From Pseudomonas rubra (lineage in GTDB: Bacteria > Pseudomonadota > Gammaproteobacteria > Pseudomonadales > Pseudomonadaceae), in assembly GCF_028656935.1 (NCBI RefSeq), contig NZ_JAMDGZ010000027.1, forward strand, positions 60,949 through 124,948: a DNA stretch of 64,000 bases. The letters run 5' to 3'. Numbering within the stretch: position 1 is the first letter of the stretch; each line of letters starts with the position of its first letter. This document shows positions 29,285 through 38,222 of this stretch, piece after piece. The notes beneath the pieces were generated by a model. The model had not been told where the DNA came from. It ran no database searches and saw nothing but the letters and a program-made list of their open reading frames with translations. Made by a program: the position numbers and the translations under genes.

Positions 29285-29860
29285 ATGGCACTGACTCTTA
29301 GCAAAGGCGGCAACCTGTCGTTGTCGAAAACAGACCCGAGCCTGACCAAGATCCTGGTAGGCCTGGGTTGGGATCCGCGCGCCACTGACGGCACCGAGTT
29401 CGATCTGGACGCTAGCGCCTTCCTGCTGGGCGCCAACGGTAAAGTCCGCGGCGAAGCTGATTTCATTTTCTACAACCAGCTCAAGAGCGTTGATGGCTCG
29501 GTCGAGCACACCGGTGACAACCGCACCGGTGCTGGCGATGGTGATGATGAAGTGATCAAGGTCGACCTCAGCCGCGTACCGGCCGACATTGACAAGATTG
29601 CCTTCACCGTGACCATCCACGATGCCGACGCGCGCAAGCAGAACTTCGGTCAGGTTGGCGGTTCGTTCATTCGAGTCGTTAACGAAGTGACCGGTGCTGA
29701 AGTTGTCCGCTACGACCTGGCCGAAGATGCGTCGACCCAGACCGCGATGATCTTCGCCGAACTGTATCGCAGCAACGGCGAGTGGAAGTTCCGCGCCGTT
29801 GGTGAAGGGTATGCCGGCGGCCTGCGCGCCCTGGCCAATAACTACGGTATGAATTTCTGA
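29285..29860 (+). CDS. terD: TerD
   Basis: A 191-residue calcium-binding TerD protein with an intact core: [39 protein letters not shown] and [20 protein letters not shown]. It is closely similar in pattern to the next gene, so the pair looks like an old tandem duplication. Ribosome site AAGGAG. Confidence 0.94.
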   Translation: MALTLSKGGNLSLSKTDPSLTKILVGLGWDPRATDGTEFDLDASAFLLGANGKVRGEADFIFYNQLKSVDGSVEHTGDNRTGAGDGDDEVIKVDLSRVPADIDKIAFTVTIHDADARKQNFGQVGGSFIRVVNEVTGAEVVRYDLAEDASTQTAMIFAELYRSNGEWKFRAVGEGYAGGLRALANNYGMNF

Positions 29861-29895
29861 TTGCCCCTACACCTACCTGATCAAGGAATATCGCA

Positions 29896-30474
29896 ATGGC
29901 TGTAAGTCTGTCCAAAGGCGGAAACGTCTCGCTGTCCAAAGAGGCCCCGGGTCTGAGTGAAGTCATCGTCGGCCTGGGCTGGGATCCACGTGTCACCGAC
30001 GGTACCGAGTTCGACCTGGATGCCTCGATTTTCATCGTTGGTGAAAATGGCAAGGTGCTGAACGACAGCAGCTTCATTTTCTACAACAACAAGCTTTCCG
30101 CCGACGGTTCGGTCGAGCACCTGGGCGACAACCGCTCCGGTCAGGGCGAAGGTGACGACGAGCAGGCCAACGTCAAGTTGACCAGCCTGGCTGCCGATGT
30201 GAAGAAACTGGTCTTCGCAGTCACCATCCACGATGCCGAAAGCCGCAAGCAGTCCTTCGGCCAAGTGTCCAACGCCTACATTCGCGTCATCAACAAGGCT
30301 GATGGCAAGGAACTGGCGCGTTACGACCTGTCTGAAGATGCTTCGACCGAAACCGCAATGATCTTCGGTGAACTGTATCGCAATGGCGAAGAGTTCAAGT
30401 TCAAGGCCATCGGCCAAGGCTTCGCCGGCGGCCTCAAGCCTCTGGCAGAAGCTCACGGTGTGAGCATCGGCTAA
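29896..30474 (+). CDS. terE: TerE
   Basis: A 192-residue TerD-family paralogue with [39 protein letters not shown] and [20 protein letters not shown]. All calcium-site aspartates are present. It is the last gene of the rightward ter operon; the terminator follows 17 bp later. Confidence 0.94.
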   Translation: MAVSLSKGGNVSLSKEAPGLSEVIVGLGWDPRVTDGTEFDLDASIFIVGENGKVLNDSSFIFYNNKLSADGSVEHLGDNRSGQGEGDDEQANVKLTSLAADVKKLVFAVTIHDAESRKQSFGQVSNAYIRVINKADGKELARYDLSEDASTETAMIFGELYRNGEEFKFKAIGQGFAGGLKPLAEAHGVSIG

Positions 30475-30490
30475 CCCGCAAGGGTGAAAA

Positions 30491-30521
30491 AAAGCCCCGG
30501 CCTGTGCCGGGGCTTTTTGTT
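30491..30521. terminator. Bidirectional terminator between terE and terF
   Basis: An 11-bp stem AAAGCCCCGGC/GCCGGGGCTTT with a CTGT loop, flanked by A and T runs on both strands. It ends both converging transcripts. Confidence 0.93.
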
Positions 30522-30540
30522 GCACCACATGGTGTCCTGG

Positions 30541-31797
30541 TTAGGCGATGATTCCTTTGGCGCCGGCCTCTTTCAACCAGCTTGGGAATTCCTCCATCAA
30601 CTGGTCGTAGAGCGTCTCTTCGGAAATATCGTGCAGGTCATCCAGGGCAAAGAAACTGCAGTTGTCGACCACCCGTCCGCTCATGTCGTCGAGTTTTTCC
30701 AGGATCCCGTAACCGTGCCCGCCAATACCGACGAACTGCCAGAAGATCGGCAGCTTGGCGGCCTCGATCATCAGTTTGGTGATCTTGCGATTCTCGTGCA
30801 CGCCACCGTCGCTGATGAACAAAACGTAAACCGGTGTACGGTCGCCCGACTGCTGATAATGGCGAATCAGGTGCTCCATGACCTTGGGCTCATCATTGAT
30901 GCGGCTGCCCAGGTTCCACTTGCGCCAGCCATCGTTGTCGCTGTTGATGAAGTCCTGGTGGTTGGCCAGGGTGATCTCCGAGAGCTTTTGCGGCTTGGCA
31001 CCGAAGGCCCAGCAATCGATGCAGCCATCGTCATCGAAATGCACGGCAAGCGGTAGCAACCGATTGACCACTTCCTGGACCCGACCTTTGGAATACTGGC
31101 CATTCATTGAGCCCGAGGCATCCAGCACCAGTGCGACACGTGCCTTGACCTGTTCGAGCTTGGCTTTCGCCAGGCTGACCTGGGCTTTTTTCGCCAAACT
31201 GACCAGGTGCGGGGCAGCGGCCGCGACTTTCTTCTCCAGCGAGAGGCTGGCCTGCACCGGGGCAGGGGCCGTAGCCGCCACTGGCTCGTCAGCAACTTCG
31301 CCGCCGAAGTGCCTGACCAATGCCGCCAGGCCCTGGTTGAAACCCTGCAGATTGGACGCCAGGCGCCACTGGCCATCCTTGCGGTAAATGTCCGCGAGCA
31401 TGATGGCTTTCTCTTCGACAAAGGCACCGCCGTCGAACGGACAGGTGGCAACAGGCTGGCCGGACGCATCCTTGAGGGTAAAACTGCCTGTCTGGATATC
31501 GCGCATGCTGCCGGCGCCATCGATGGCGGCAGTGAACACCAGGCGATCGATCGAGGCGGGCAGAGCCGTCAGGTTCATCTTGAATTCACCGGCCCCTAGC
31601 AGTTTCACACTGGCGCAGGGAGAGTCCGGCTGATTGAAGAAGATCATGTAACGATCATCCGAGAGCTTGCCCTGGGCGTCTACGCCGAAACAGGCAAGAT
31701 CAATGGTGCGCGGGGACTGGATGTTGACCGTAAGTGACAGGGCATGGCCCTGGATGAGGTTTGACAACGGCAACCGCTGTCCTTGGCTGATGTGCAT
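30541..31797 (-). CDS. terF: TerF: TerD domain plus von Willebrand A domain
   Basis: A 418-residue protein. Residues 1-170 are TerD-like (MLADIYRKDGQWRLASNLQG) but with a reduced calcium motif. Residues about 215-400 form a vWA domain with MIDAS motif ALVLDASGSMNG (DASGS at 226-230) and a second metal segment at VLFISDGGV. TerF-type vWA proteins are thought to link TerD proteins to other partners. Unlike plasmid operons, terF here is convergent with terZABCDE and has its own promoter. Confidence 0.9.
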   Translation of the reverse strand: MHISQGQRLPLSNLIQGHALSLTVNIQSPRTIDLACFGVDAQGKLSDDRYMIFFNQPDSPCASVKLLGAGEFKMNLTALPASIDRLVFTAAIDGAGSMRDIQTGSFTLKDASGQPVATCPFDGGAFVEEKAIMLADIYRKDGQWRLASNLQGFNQGLAALVRHFGGEVADEPVAATAPAPVQASLSLEKKVAAAAPHLVSLAKKAQVSLAKAKLEQVKARVALVLDASGSMNGQYSKGRVQEVVNRLLPLAVHFDDDGCIDCWAFGAKPQKLSEITLANHQDFINSDNDGWRKWNLGSRINDEPKVMEHLIRHYQQSGDRTPVYVLFISDGGVHENRKITKLMIEAAKLPIFWQFVGIGGHGYGILEKLDDMSGRVVDNCSFFALDDLHDISEETLYDQLMEEFPSWLKEAGAKGIIA

Positions 31798-31913
31798 ACC
31801 TTGCTTCCTTGAATGTTCTGACGTGTGTCAGGTGCCGAACTCGATAGTATCGCGACAGCGGCTTTCAGGTCACACGCAGTACAGGAACGGAAATGTCGAT
31901 AAGCAGGTTGCAA

Positions 31914-31955
31914 GCATGTGCATCAGCCCCGATCAAACGGGGCTGATGCACATGC
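31914..31955. terminator. Perfect 18-bp hairpin after the receptor gene
   Basis: Arms 31914-31931 (GCATGTGCATCAGCCCCG) and 31938-31955 are exact complements around the 6-nt loop ATCAAA. It begins 1 bp beyond the TonB-receptor stop. No T tract follows on either strand, so it may protect the mRNA end as well as terminate. Confidence 0.75.
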
Positions 31956-31956
31956 C

Positions 31957-34170
31957 TTAGAACGCGTAGGTCGCCGAAAGAATTGCCGAACGCGCATCGC
32001 CATACTCGATGGCCGAAGAGCGCGCGTCGGTGCCGTTCTGCTGGCGCACACGCTCGACGTAATCCTTGTCGAACAGGTTGTTGACGTTCAGTTGCAGATC
32101 CAGGTCTTCGTTGACCCGGTACGCAACCATGGCATTGTGCAGCCAGTAGGCGTCGAGCTTGGCGCTGGTGCTGGAGGTCACGTTGCGTTCACTGACGTAG
32201 CGCGCGCCGTAGCCCAGGGTCCAGCCGGCAGGTAGCTCGTAGGTGGTCCACAGGTTCAGCGAGCGCGGCGGCGTGTTGCCCAGGGCCTGGCCTTCGCGGG
32301 CAATGCCTGCTGCGGTGTTGGCGGCCTTGAGGGTCTCGCTGTCGAGGAAGGTGTAGTTGGCGAACACATCCCACTGCTCAGTGATATGCCCGGTAACCCC
32401 GACTTCCACGCCCTGTACGCGCTGCTTGCCGGCCAGTTGGGTAGAGCCGTCGGCCATGGTTTCGCGGGCGTTGGTCTTCTCTACGCGAAACACGGCCGCG
32501 TCCAGTTCCAGGCGCTTGTCCAGCAACTCCCATTTGGTCCCCAGTTCCCAGGTTTCGTTTTTCTCCGGAGCAAGGTTTTCGGTGGCTGCACTCAGGCCGC
32601 CGCCGGTGGAGGCCAGGCTTTCCGCCGAAGGGTTGAACGAGTTGCCCCACGCCAGGTAGATACGGCCGTTTTCGGTGGGCTTGTAGACCAGCCCGGCACG
32701 GCCGCTGAGCTTCTCGTCGGTGGACTCGAAGTCTGAGGTGCGCACTTGGGCGGCGTCGTAGCCGTTGGCCTCGCCTTTGAACTTGTCATAGCGCAGGCCC
32801 AGGTTCAGGTCCCATTGCTCGTGCAGGGCAATGGTGTCGAACACATACAGCGCCTGGTTGGTAAGCTCGGTATCGGTGTAGCCGCTGGCGGCTTTGTTGG
32901 TCGGGCCCGACCAGTGCCCCGGCGGGTTGCTCAGGTCGTAGCCGTTGGCCGGATAGAGCGCGTTGCTCAGCCCGTAACCGTAGGTTTTCAGGTCCATGGT
33001 CTCGCGTGAGATTTCCATGCCGGTGACCAGGTCGTGACGCATGCCCAGCAGGTTGAAGTTGCTGATCAGGTTGGTCTGGTTGATCAACATTTCGGTGGTC
33101 GCATCGCGGCCGTAGCCCTGGGGGCCGGCAGGGCGATACCGGCCAGGGGGAACGCCGGTGGTGTTGACGTGGGACGCGGACACCGTGGTATCACGGGCAA
33201 TATGGCTGTAGCGGGTCAGGTTCTGCAGGCGCAGGTTGTCGTTGAAGTCGTGCTCGAAGTTGGCGGTGAACGAGCTTTGCTCGATCTCTTCCTTGTCGAG
33301 GTTCTTCCAGCCGAAATAGTCCTCACGACTCACGCCGGCCAGGCGTTTGCCGTCCAGGGCCGGTACGCCGTAGTCGGGCAGGTTGTCGTCAACCTGGTGG
33401 AAGGCGCTCAGGGTCAAGCGTGTGGACTCGCTCAAGCCCAGGCGCAGCGATGGCGCGAGCCCCCAGCGCTCACGGTCGATCTGTTCGCGGCCGGCGACAT
33501 CGTTCTGATGGCCCATGAGGTTGATGCGAAACGCGCTGTCCTGGCCCACGCCGTCCAGCGGCTGGTTGCTGTCCAGGGTCATGCGGTAGTAGTTGTCGGT
33601 GCCGACGCTGCCGCCCAGACGGGTAAAGGCCTGGTCCTGGGGCTGCTTGCTGATGATGTTGATGCTGCCGCCGGTGGTGCCGGCGCCACCGAACACCGAG
33701 TTGGGGCCCTTGATGACTTCCACCTGCTCGATATTGAAGGTGTCGGTACGGTTGGTCTGGGCGCTGTCGCGCAAGCCGTCGATCTGGATGTTGCTGTTGG
33801 CCGAGAAGCCGCGGATGTTGATGCTGTCGCCCGAGCCGCCACCGCCTTCACCGGCGTTGAAGGTGATGCCGGAGACGTTCGAGAGTACCTGGCGCAAGCT
33901 CAGGGCCTGCTGCTCCTTGATCAACTGGGCGGGCACCACGGTGATGGTCTGTGGGGTGTCGAGCAGCGAGGTTGTCGATTTGCTGGAGGCCGAGCGTTCG
34001 GTCTTGTAGTCACCGCTGGACCGGGCATCGATGTTGATGTTGCCCAGCTCCAGGGGCGTGCTGGAAGACTTCTCGGCGAGTGAATAGCTCGATGCCGAGG
34101 CAACGGCGAGGCCCAGTGCGGAGGCCATGAGGGAATGAGATGAACGGTTGCGGGCGAGTTCGCAAGTCAT
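31957..34170 (-). CDS. TonB-dependent catecholate-siderophore receptor (Fiu/PiuA-like)
   Basis: A 737-residue outer-membrane receptor. It has a signal peptide and then a plug domain (TPQTITVVPAQLIKEQQALS, NIRGFSANSNIQIDGLRDS, VEVIKGPNSVFGG). A 22-strand barrel follows, ending in the BAM signal SAILSATYAF. The plug sequence is of the TonB-siderophore type, similar to Fiu/PiuA for catecholates. Start ATG 34170 is preferred to GTG 34182 because of GGGTGG 8 bp ahead. Two Fur boxes lie upstream, so iron starvation should induce it. The piuC dioxygenase often found beside PiuA is absent here. Confidence 0.9.
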   Translation of the reverse strand: MTCELARNRSSHSLMASALGLAVASASSYSLAEKSSSTPLELGNINIDARSSGDYKTERSASSKSTTSLLDTPQTITVVPAQLIKEQQALSLRQVLSNVSGITFNAGEGGGGSGDSINIRGFSANSNIQIDGLRDSAQTNRTDTFNIEQVEVIKGPNSVFGGAGTTGGSINIISKQPQDQAFTRLGGSVGTDNYYRMTLDSNQPLDGVGQDSAFRINLMGHQNDVAGREQIDRERWGLAPSLRLGLSESTRLTLSAFHQVDDNLPDYGVPALDGKRLAGVSREDYFGWKNLDKEEIEQSSFTANFEHDFNDNLRLQNLTRYSHIARDTTVSASHVNTTGVPPGRYRPAGPQGYGRDATTEMLINQTNLISNFNLLGMRHDLVTGMEISRETMDLKTYGYGLSNALYPANGYDLSNPPGHWSGPTNKAASGYTDTELTNQALYVFDTIALHEQWDLNLGLRYDKFKGEANGYDAAQVRTSDFESTDEKLSGRAGLVYKPTENGRIYLAWGNSFNPSAESLASTGGGLSAATENLAPEKNETWELGTKWELLDKRLELDAAVFRVEKTNARETMADGSTQLAGKQRVQGVEVGVTGHITEQWDVFANYTFLDSETLKAANTAAGIAREGQALGNTPPRSLNLWTTYELPAGWTLGYGARYVSERNVTSSTSAKLDAYWLHNAMVAYRVNEDLDLQLNVNNLFDKDYVERVRQQNGTDARSSAIEYGDARSAILSATYAF

Positions 34171-34208
34171 TGTAGGTGCCACCCAAGGGAAAATAAATTC
34201 AAGTGTTT

Positions 34209-34250
34209 ATGAGAATTATTAGCAGTTACTCGCTAATGATAATCTCACGC
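34209..34250 (-). promoter_or_regulatory. Two Fur boxes of the receptor promoter
   Basis: On the minus strand, GATTATCATTAGCGAG (34231-34247 region) and AATAATTCTCAT (34210-34222) resemble the Fur consensus GATAATGATAATCATTATC. They lie 40-80 bp before the receptor start. Confidence 0.7.
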
Positions 34251-34301
34251 CTTGCATTCCTTTCGGTAATAGGTGTTTCCTAATATTTCGTTACCCGTGC
34301 C

Positions 34302-35555
34302 TCAGCGCAGCAGCCTGCGGGACAAGGTGTCGATGCGCTCTGCTTCGGCCAGATAATCTGCGGCACTGAGATTGCTGAACAGCTTGCCGGCCTTGACCCG
34401 CTTGGCATCGCGTCGGAGCTGCTCGGTGCGCTCGAGCAGTGCTTGGTGCAACGCCTGGGCGCTGGACTGTGAGGCCTCAAGCAGCGGCTTGGCCATGACC
34501 TCGGCGCTTTGCAGGTGGCCCTGGGCGGCGGCGCTGAGTACGGCATTGGGGTCGCTGTGGGCGCCCTTGTCGAGCAAGCGCAAGGCCAGAGCCGGGGTCA
34601 CCTGGGCCGCACCAATCTGCAGGGTGTCGACTTGTACCGGGACACCCTGGTCTAGCAGCCAGTCGGCGGCCTCCAGGTGCCCACGCTGCAGGCAGCACTC
34701 CAGGCTGGTGTTGTGCCCGCGCAGTGTCTCGGCCAGGTCGCAGCCGGCTTGTCGCAGTGCGTGCAGGCGTGGGATATCGCCTTGTTCGGCGGCATCGAGC
34801 ATGGCCAGCTGGCGCAGGCGTGGCTGAGCGGCGAGGCTGCCATCGGCCAGGGCCGGGCGCCAGTCAAGAATGCGCTGGCGCAGTAGCGCCTCCAGGCGGG
34901 CCTTCAGGGCCGTCCCCGCCTCACCGGCAGTGTCCAGTTCATCCAGCGCTTCAAGCAGCTCGCCGGCGCTGCTGTATTCGGCTTCAGGATCGAAGGGGTC
35001 TTCTTCATAGACAAGTTCGCGGAACAGTGCGCCGACATCATCGGCCAGGCGCGCGAGGCTGTCGTGGTGCAGGCTGCCTGTCCAGGCTGGCGGCAGCCCG
35101 CGGCTCCAGGCGATCACTGCCCCGTGGTCAGGGCCCGGGGTGACACAGACGTAAAGGCGCTCCAGGTACTCGAAGCCGCCGAATGGCAGGTAGTCGAGCT
35201 TGCCGCTCCACTCACGGCCTTGTTCCACCGCCGCTTGTTCGGCTTGTACCCGCTCATGCTCGATCCAGCCCCACAGATCGTGGTAGCCATCACTGTCGGG
35301 ATAGAACAGCTCGCTGAAGGAGAAGGGGTGACGGTGGCCGTCGTAGTCCACCTGCAGGTCATAGCCGACACGGCCGCCAAGGCAGGTTTGCCACAGCTGC
35401 AGCAGGCCTTGGGGCACCGGGCCGGCCAGGTGGGCTTCGAGCCGGGCCAGAGTGGCCGGGTCGATGGGCGGTTGGCTGTCAAAGATCACGCAGCCTTCAA
35501 ACAGGGCCAGTTTATGGGCCTGCATCAACTGGCGCTCGGCGGGGGAGAGTTCCAT
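34302..35555 (-). CDS. SMI1/KNR4 (SUKH)-like protein with ankyrin repeats
   Basis: A 417-residue cytoplasmic protein with no signal peptide. Residues about 25-190 fit a SUKH/SMI1-KNR4 fold: LARLEAHLAGPVPQGLLQLW, then YLPFGGFEYLERLYVCVTPG. Residues about 250-360 contain ankyrin-like repeats (AMLDAAEQGDIPRLHALRQA, LECCLQRGHLEAADWLLDQG, LSAAAQGHLQSAEVM). SUKH proteins are often immunity proteins of contact-dependent toxins; stand-alone cellular roles also exist. No toxin gene is adjacent. The ATG at 35555 with GAAGGTGG ahead is chosen over an upstream GTG. Confidence 0.65.
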   Translation of the reverse strand: MELSPAERQLMQAHKLALFEGCVIFDSQPPIDPATLARLEAHLAGPVPQGLLQLWQTCLGGRVGYDLQVDYDGHRHPFSFSELFYPDSDGYHDLWGWIEHERVQAEQAAVEQGREWSGKLDYLPFGGFEYLERLYVCVTPGPDHGAVIAWSRGLPPAWTGSLHHDSLARLADDVGALFRELVYEEDPFDPEAEYSSAGELLEALDELDTAGEAGTALKARLEALLRQRILDWRPALADGSLAAQPRLRQLAMLDAAEQGDIPRLHALRQAGCDLAETLRGHNTSLECCLQRGHLEAADWLLDQGVPVQVDTLQIGAAQVTPALALRLLDKGAHSDPNAVLSAAAQGHLQSAEVMAKPLLEASQSSAQALHQALLERTEQLRRDAKRVKAGKLFSNLSAADYLAEAERIDTLSRRLLR

Positions 35556-35608
35556 TCGTGGTCCACCTTCGGGTTGGGGCGCAGACTGTACCACGCGCTG
35601 AATCTGCA

Positions 35609-36505
35609 CTAGTTGACCGTCGCCCGTACCAGGTTGATCAGCAGGATGCCGAGGATCACCAGGGCGCCGCCGAGCAGCATCGGCGTGGTCAGGCGTTCGC
35701 CCAGCAGCAGGGCGCCGACGACCACGGCGGTCAGTGGGTTGAGGGCGATGAAGCTACCGGCGCGGGTCGCGCCAATGGTGCTGATGGCGTCGTAGTACAG
35801 CACGTAGGCCAGGGCCGACCCCAGCGCTCCCAGGTACACCAGGCTTGCCAGGTCGCGCGACGACAGCAGGCGCAGTGCGCTCATGCTCAGGCTGCCATTG
35901 ATAAGGGCGTGTACACCGAGCATTGCTGCCCCGGCGAATACCGCATAGGTCACGGTAGGCAGCGCACCAATCTGCTTCACCAGGCGTGTGCAGAACACAC
36001 TGAAGATCACCCAGCTCAGCACGCAGCCGAAAATCAACGCATCGCCGATCCAGTTGCTTTGGCCGATCGCCCCGGGCGCCTTGGCCAGTACCACTGCGGC
36101 GGCGCCCAGCAGACACAGCGCAACGCCGAGCAGTTGAGCTCGGCCAAGGCGTTGCCTGAAGCACAGGTAGGCGACGAGCGCCATGACCGCAGGGTTGGTC
36201 GCCACGATCAGTGAGGCCCTTGAGGCATCGGTGTAGTGCAGGCCATGGAAGAAGAACAGGGTGTAGGCATAGATGCCGGAAAAGCCCAGGCCGGCGATCT
36301 GCAAGGCCTGTACGGTGTTTACCCGGACCAGGCGTTGTTTCAGGATCAGGAAGATCAGCAGCACCAGGCTCGCCAGGGTAAAGCGCAAGCTGCCGAGCAA
36401 CAGCGGATCGAGACCGCTGGCAAGGACACGGCCGGCGACGAAAGTACCGCCCCAGATCATCGAGACCAGCGCGAGTTTCAGGTAGGTGCAAAGGTTGGAT
36501 GGCAT
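35609..36505 (-). CDS. EamA/DMT-family exporter
   Basis: A 298-residue inner-membrane protein with ten hydrophobic segments in two EamA repeats: LALVSMIWGGTFVAGRVLAS opens the first and WIGDALIFGCVLSWVIFSVF the second. Drug/metabolite transporters of this type export amino acids or similar metabolites. A LysR regulator is transcribed divergently 97 bp away and probably controls it. ATG 36505 is preferred over 36565 because the extra N-terminus is polar and not family-like. Confidence 0.85.
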   Translation of the reverse strand: MPSNLCTYLKLALVSMIWGGTFVAGRVLASGLDPLLLGSLRFTLASLVLLIFLILKQRLVRVNTVQALQIAGLGFSGIYAYTLFFFHGLHYTDASRASLIVATNPAVMALVAYLCFRQRLGRAQLLGVALCLLGAAAVVLAKAPGAIGQSNWIGDALIFGCVLSWVIFSVFCTRLVKQIGALPTVTYAVFAGAAMLGVHALINGSLSMSALRLLSSRDLASLVYLGALGSALAYVLYYDAISTIGATRAGSFIALNPLTAVVVGALLLGERLTTPMLLGGALVILGILLINLVRATVN

Positions 36506-36602
36506 GGGTGGCCCTGGCTGACGACGAACAACGAATTCGCCATACTGGTCCGAATGCCAACTCATAGGGAAATGAGCAAACGCTCATGGGATGTTGCTGT
36601 CG

Positions 36603-37484
36603 ATGACCTTGACCCAACTGGAGATTTTCGCCGTCGTTGCCGCGCGCCAAAGTTTCACCCTGGCGGCTGCGCAACTGAACATCTCGCAATCCGGTGTGTC
36701 CCACGCCGTTCGTGCCCTGGAGCAGGAACTGGGTGTGGCGTTGTTCGAGCGTCGGCAGGCGCGGATCGAGCTGAGCGACATCGGCACGCGCCTGTTGCAG
36801 CGGGCGCAGGCCATGCTTGGCCTGGCCGAGACCATGCGCCAGGAAGCGCTGGATGCACGGGGGATGAAGCAGGGTACGCTGCGTATCGGCTCGTTCGGGC
36901 CGACGGCCTCGGTGCGCTTGCTGCCGGCGATCCTGGCGGCCTACCGCCGGGCGTATCCCGGTATCGAGGTGCATGTCGACGAGGGCCCGGATCGCCAGGT
37001 GCGGCAATGGTTGCTGGAGCGGCGCATCGATGTCGGCTTTGTGGTGCTGCCTGAAGAGCCGTTCGACACCTACCCGCTGCTGGAAGATCAAATGCTCGCC
37101 CTGATGCCCAATGACCATGGTCTGGCGCAGCAGCCTGCTGTGCGCCTCGAACAGCTCTGCCACGACCCGTTCGTGCTGACTGAAGCCGGTTCCGCCGAGA
37201 TCGTTTCGCGGTTGTTTGTCGCCGCCAAACTACAGCCGCGCATTCGTTATCGCACCTCGCAACTGCTCAGCACCCTGGCAATGGTTGCCCGTGGCGAAGG
37301 GCTGAGCATCGTCGCCGAATCGTCCTTGCCGCTGGGCGTGGCCCGGGATCTGGCCTTGCGTGCGCTCGATCCGCCGGTCAAACGCGTGGTCGGCCTGGCG
37401 GTTGTCGATGAGCGCATCATCTCGCCAGCGACCCGGGCGTTCATTGAACTTGCACGGACTTTGCCGCGTAACACTGCGGACTGA
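36603..37484 (+). CDS. LysR-family transcriptional regulator
   Basis: A 293-residue LTTR. The winged-helix DNA-binding domain is at the N-terminus (TLTQLEIFAVVAARQSFTLA, SQSGVSHAVRALEQELGVAL). A linker helix and two-lobe effector domain (GTLRIGSFGPTASVRLLPAI onward) follow. It is divergent from the EamA exporter, the usual arrangement for a regulator and its target. An ATG 12 bp upstream (36591) is also possible. Confidence 0.9.
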   Translation: MTLTQLEIFAVVAARQSFTLAAAQLNISQSGVSHAVRALEQELGVALFERRQARIELSDIGTRLLQRAQAMLGLAETMRQEALDARGMKQGTLRIGSFGPTASVRLLPAILAAYRRAYPGIEVHVDEGPDRQVRQWLLERRIDVGFVVLPEEPFDTYPLLEDQMLALMPNDHGLAQQPAVRLEQLCHDPFVLTEAGSAEIVSRLFVAAKLQPRIRYRTSQLLSTLAMVARGEGLSIVAESSLPLGVARDLALRALDPPVKRVVGLAVVDERIISPATRAFIELARTLPRNTAD

Positions 37485-37532
37485 TTTATAGTAGGCGCCT
37501 CGTTAATGGCGTCTCCGGGAAAAGGAAGTGGT

Positions 37533-38216
37533 GTGTTTTTCAGGTTTGTTCTGATCGCCGTAATGTTGGCGATGTCCGCATGTAGCTCACATTCCCCATC
37601 CCCCGCTGCCTCCGCCAACAAAGTCGCGGCGGGCACCTACAAGGTCAAGCGCGGCGATACCTTGTATTCGATTGCCTCGCGCCATGGCTGGAGCTTCAAG
37701 GAGCTGGCGCGCTACAACGGCATCAGTGCGCCCTATGCCGTGAATGTCGGCCAGACCATCCGCTTTGGCGGCGCGAAAACCACCACGCAGACCCGCACCA
37801 GCACGGCCAGCAAGGCCCGACCGGTGGCTGCGACCACCAAGGTGACCTTGAGCGGCTGGGCCTGGCCGATACAGGGCACGGTGATCCGCCGCTTCTCGGC
37901 CGCCGACAAGCTCAACAAGGGCATTCGCATCGCCGCCACCCAGGGCCAGCCGGTATTCGCAAGCCTGGCCGGCAAGGTGGCGTTTGCGGTGAATATCCGC
38001 GGCTATGGCAACCTGATCATTCTGCAGCACGGCACCTCGCACGCCAGTGTCTATGGCCACAACAGCAAGCTGTTGGTCAAGGAGGGCCAGACCGTCAGCA
38101 AAGGCCAGAAGATCGCCGAAGCCGGCGACCTGGATACCGACCGCGTGCAGCTGTACTTCGAGATCCGCCAGAATGGCAAGCCCATCGACCCGCTCAGCGT
38201 ACTGCCGGCGTCTTGA
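37533..38216 (+). CDS. LysM lipoprotein with degenerate LytM (M23) domain
   Basis: A 227-residue outer-membrane lipoprotein. The signal peptide ends in lipobox MSAC. One LysM repeat (YKVKRGDTLYSIASRHGWSF) binds peptidoglycan, followed by a C-terminal LytM/M23 domain. The zinc ligands are lost: the usual HKGIDI is NKGIRI, and the HLHFEIR-type motif is QLYFEIR. So it should not cut peptidoglycan, and resembles NlpD/EnvC/ActS-type activators of cell-wall amidases. The start is GTG 37533 after AAAGGAAG; ATG 37506 is in frame upstream. Confidence 0.85.
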   Translation: MFFRFVLIAVMLAMSACSSHSPSPAASANKVAAGTYKVKRGDTLYSIASRHGWSFKELARYNGISAPYAVNVGQTIRFGGAKTTTQTRTSTASKARPVAATTKVTLSGWAWPIQGTVIRRFSAADKLNKGIRIAATQGQPVFASLAGKVAFAVNIRGYGNLIILQHGTSHASVYGHNSKLLVKEGQTVSKGQKIAEAGDLDTDRVQLYFEIRQNGKPIDPLSVLPAS

Positions 38217-38222
38217 GGGCGC

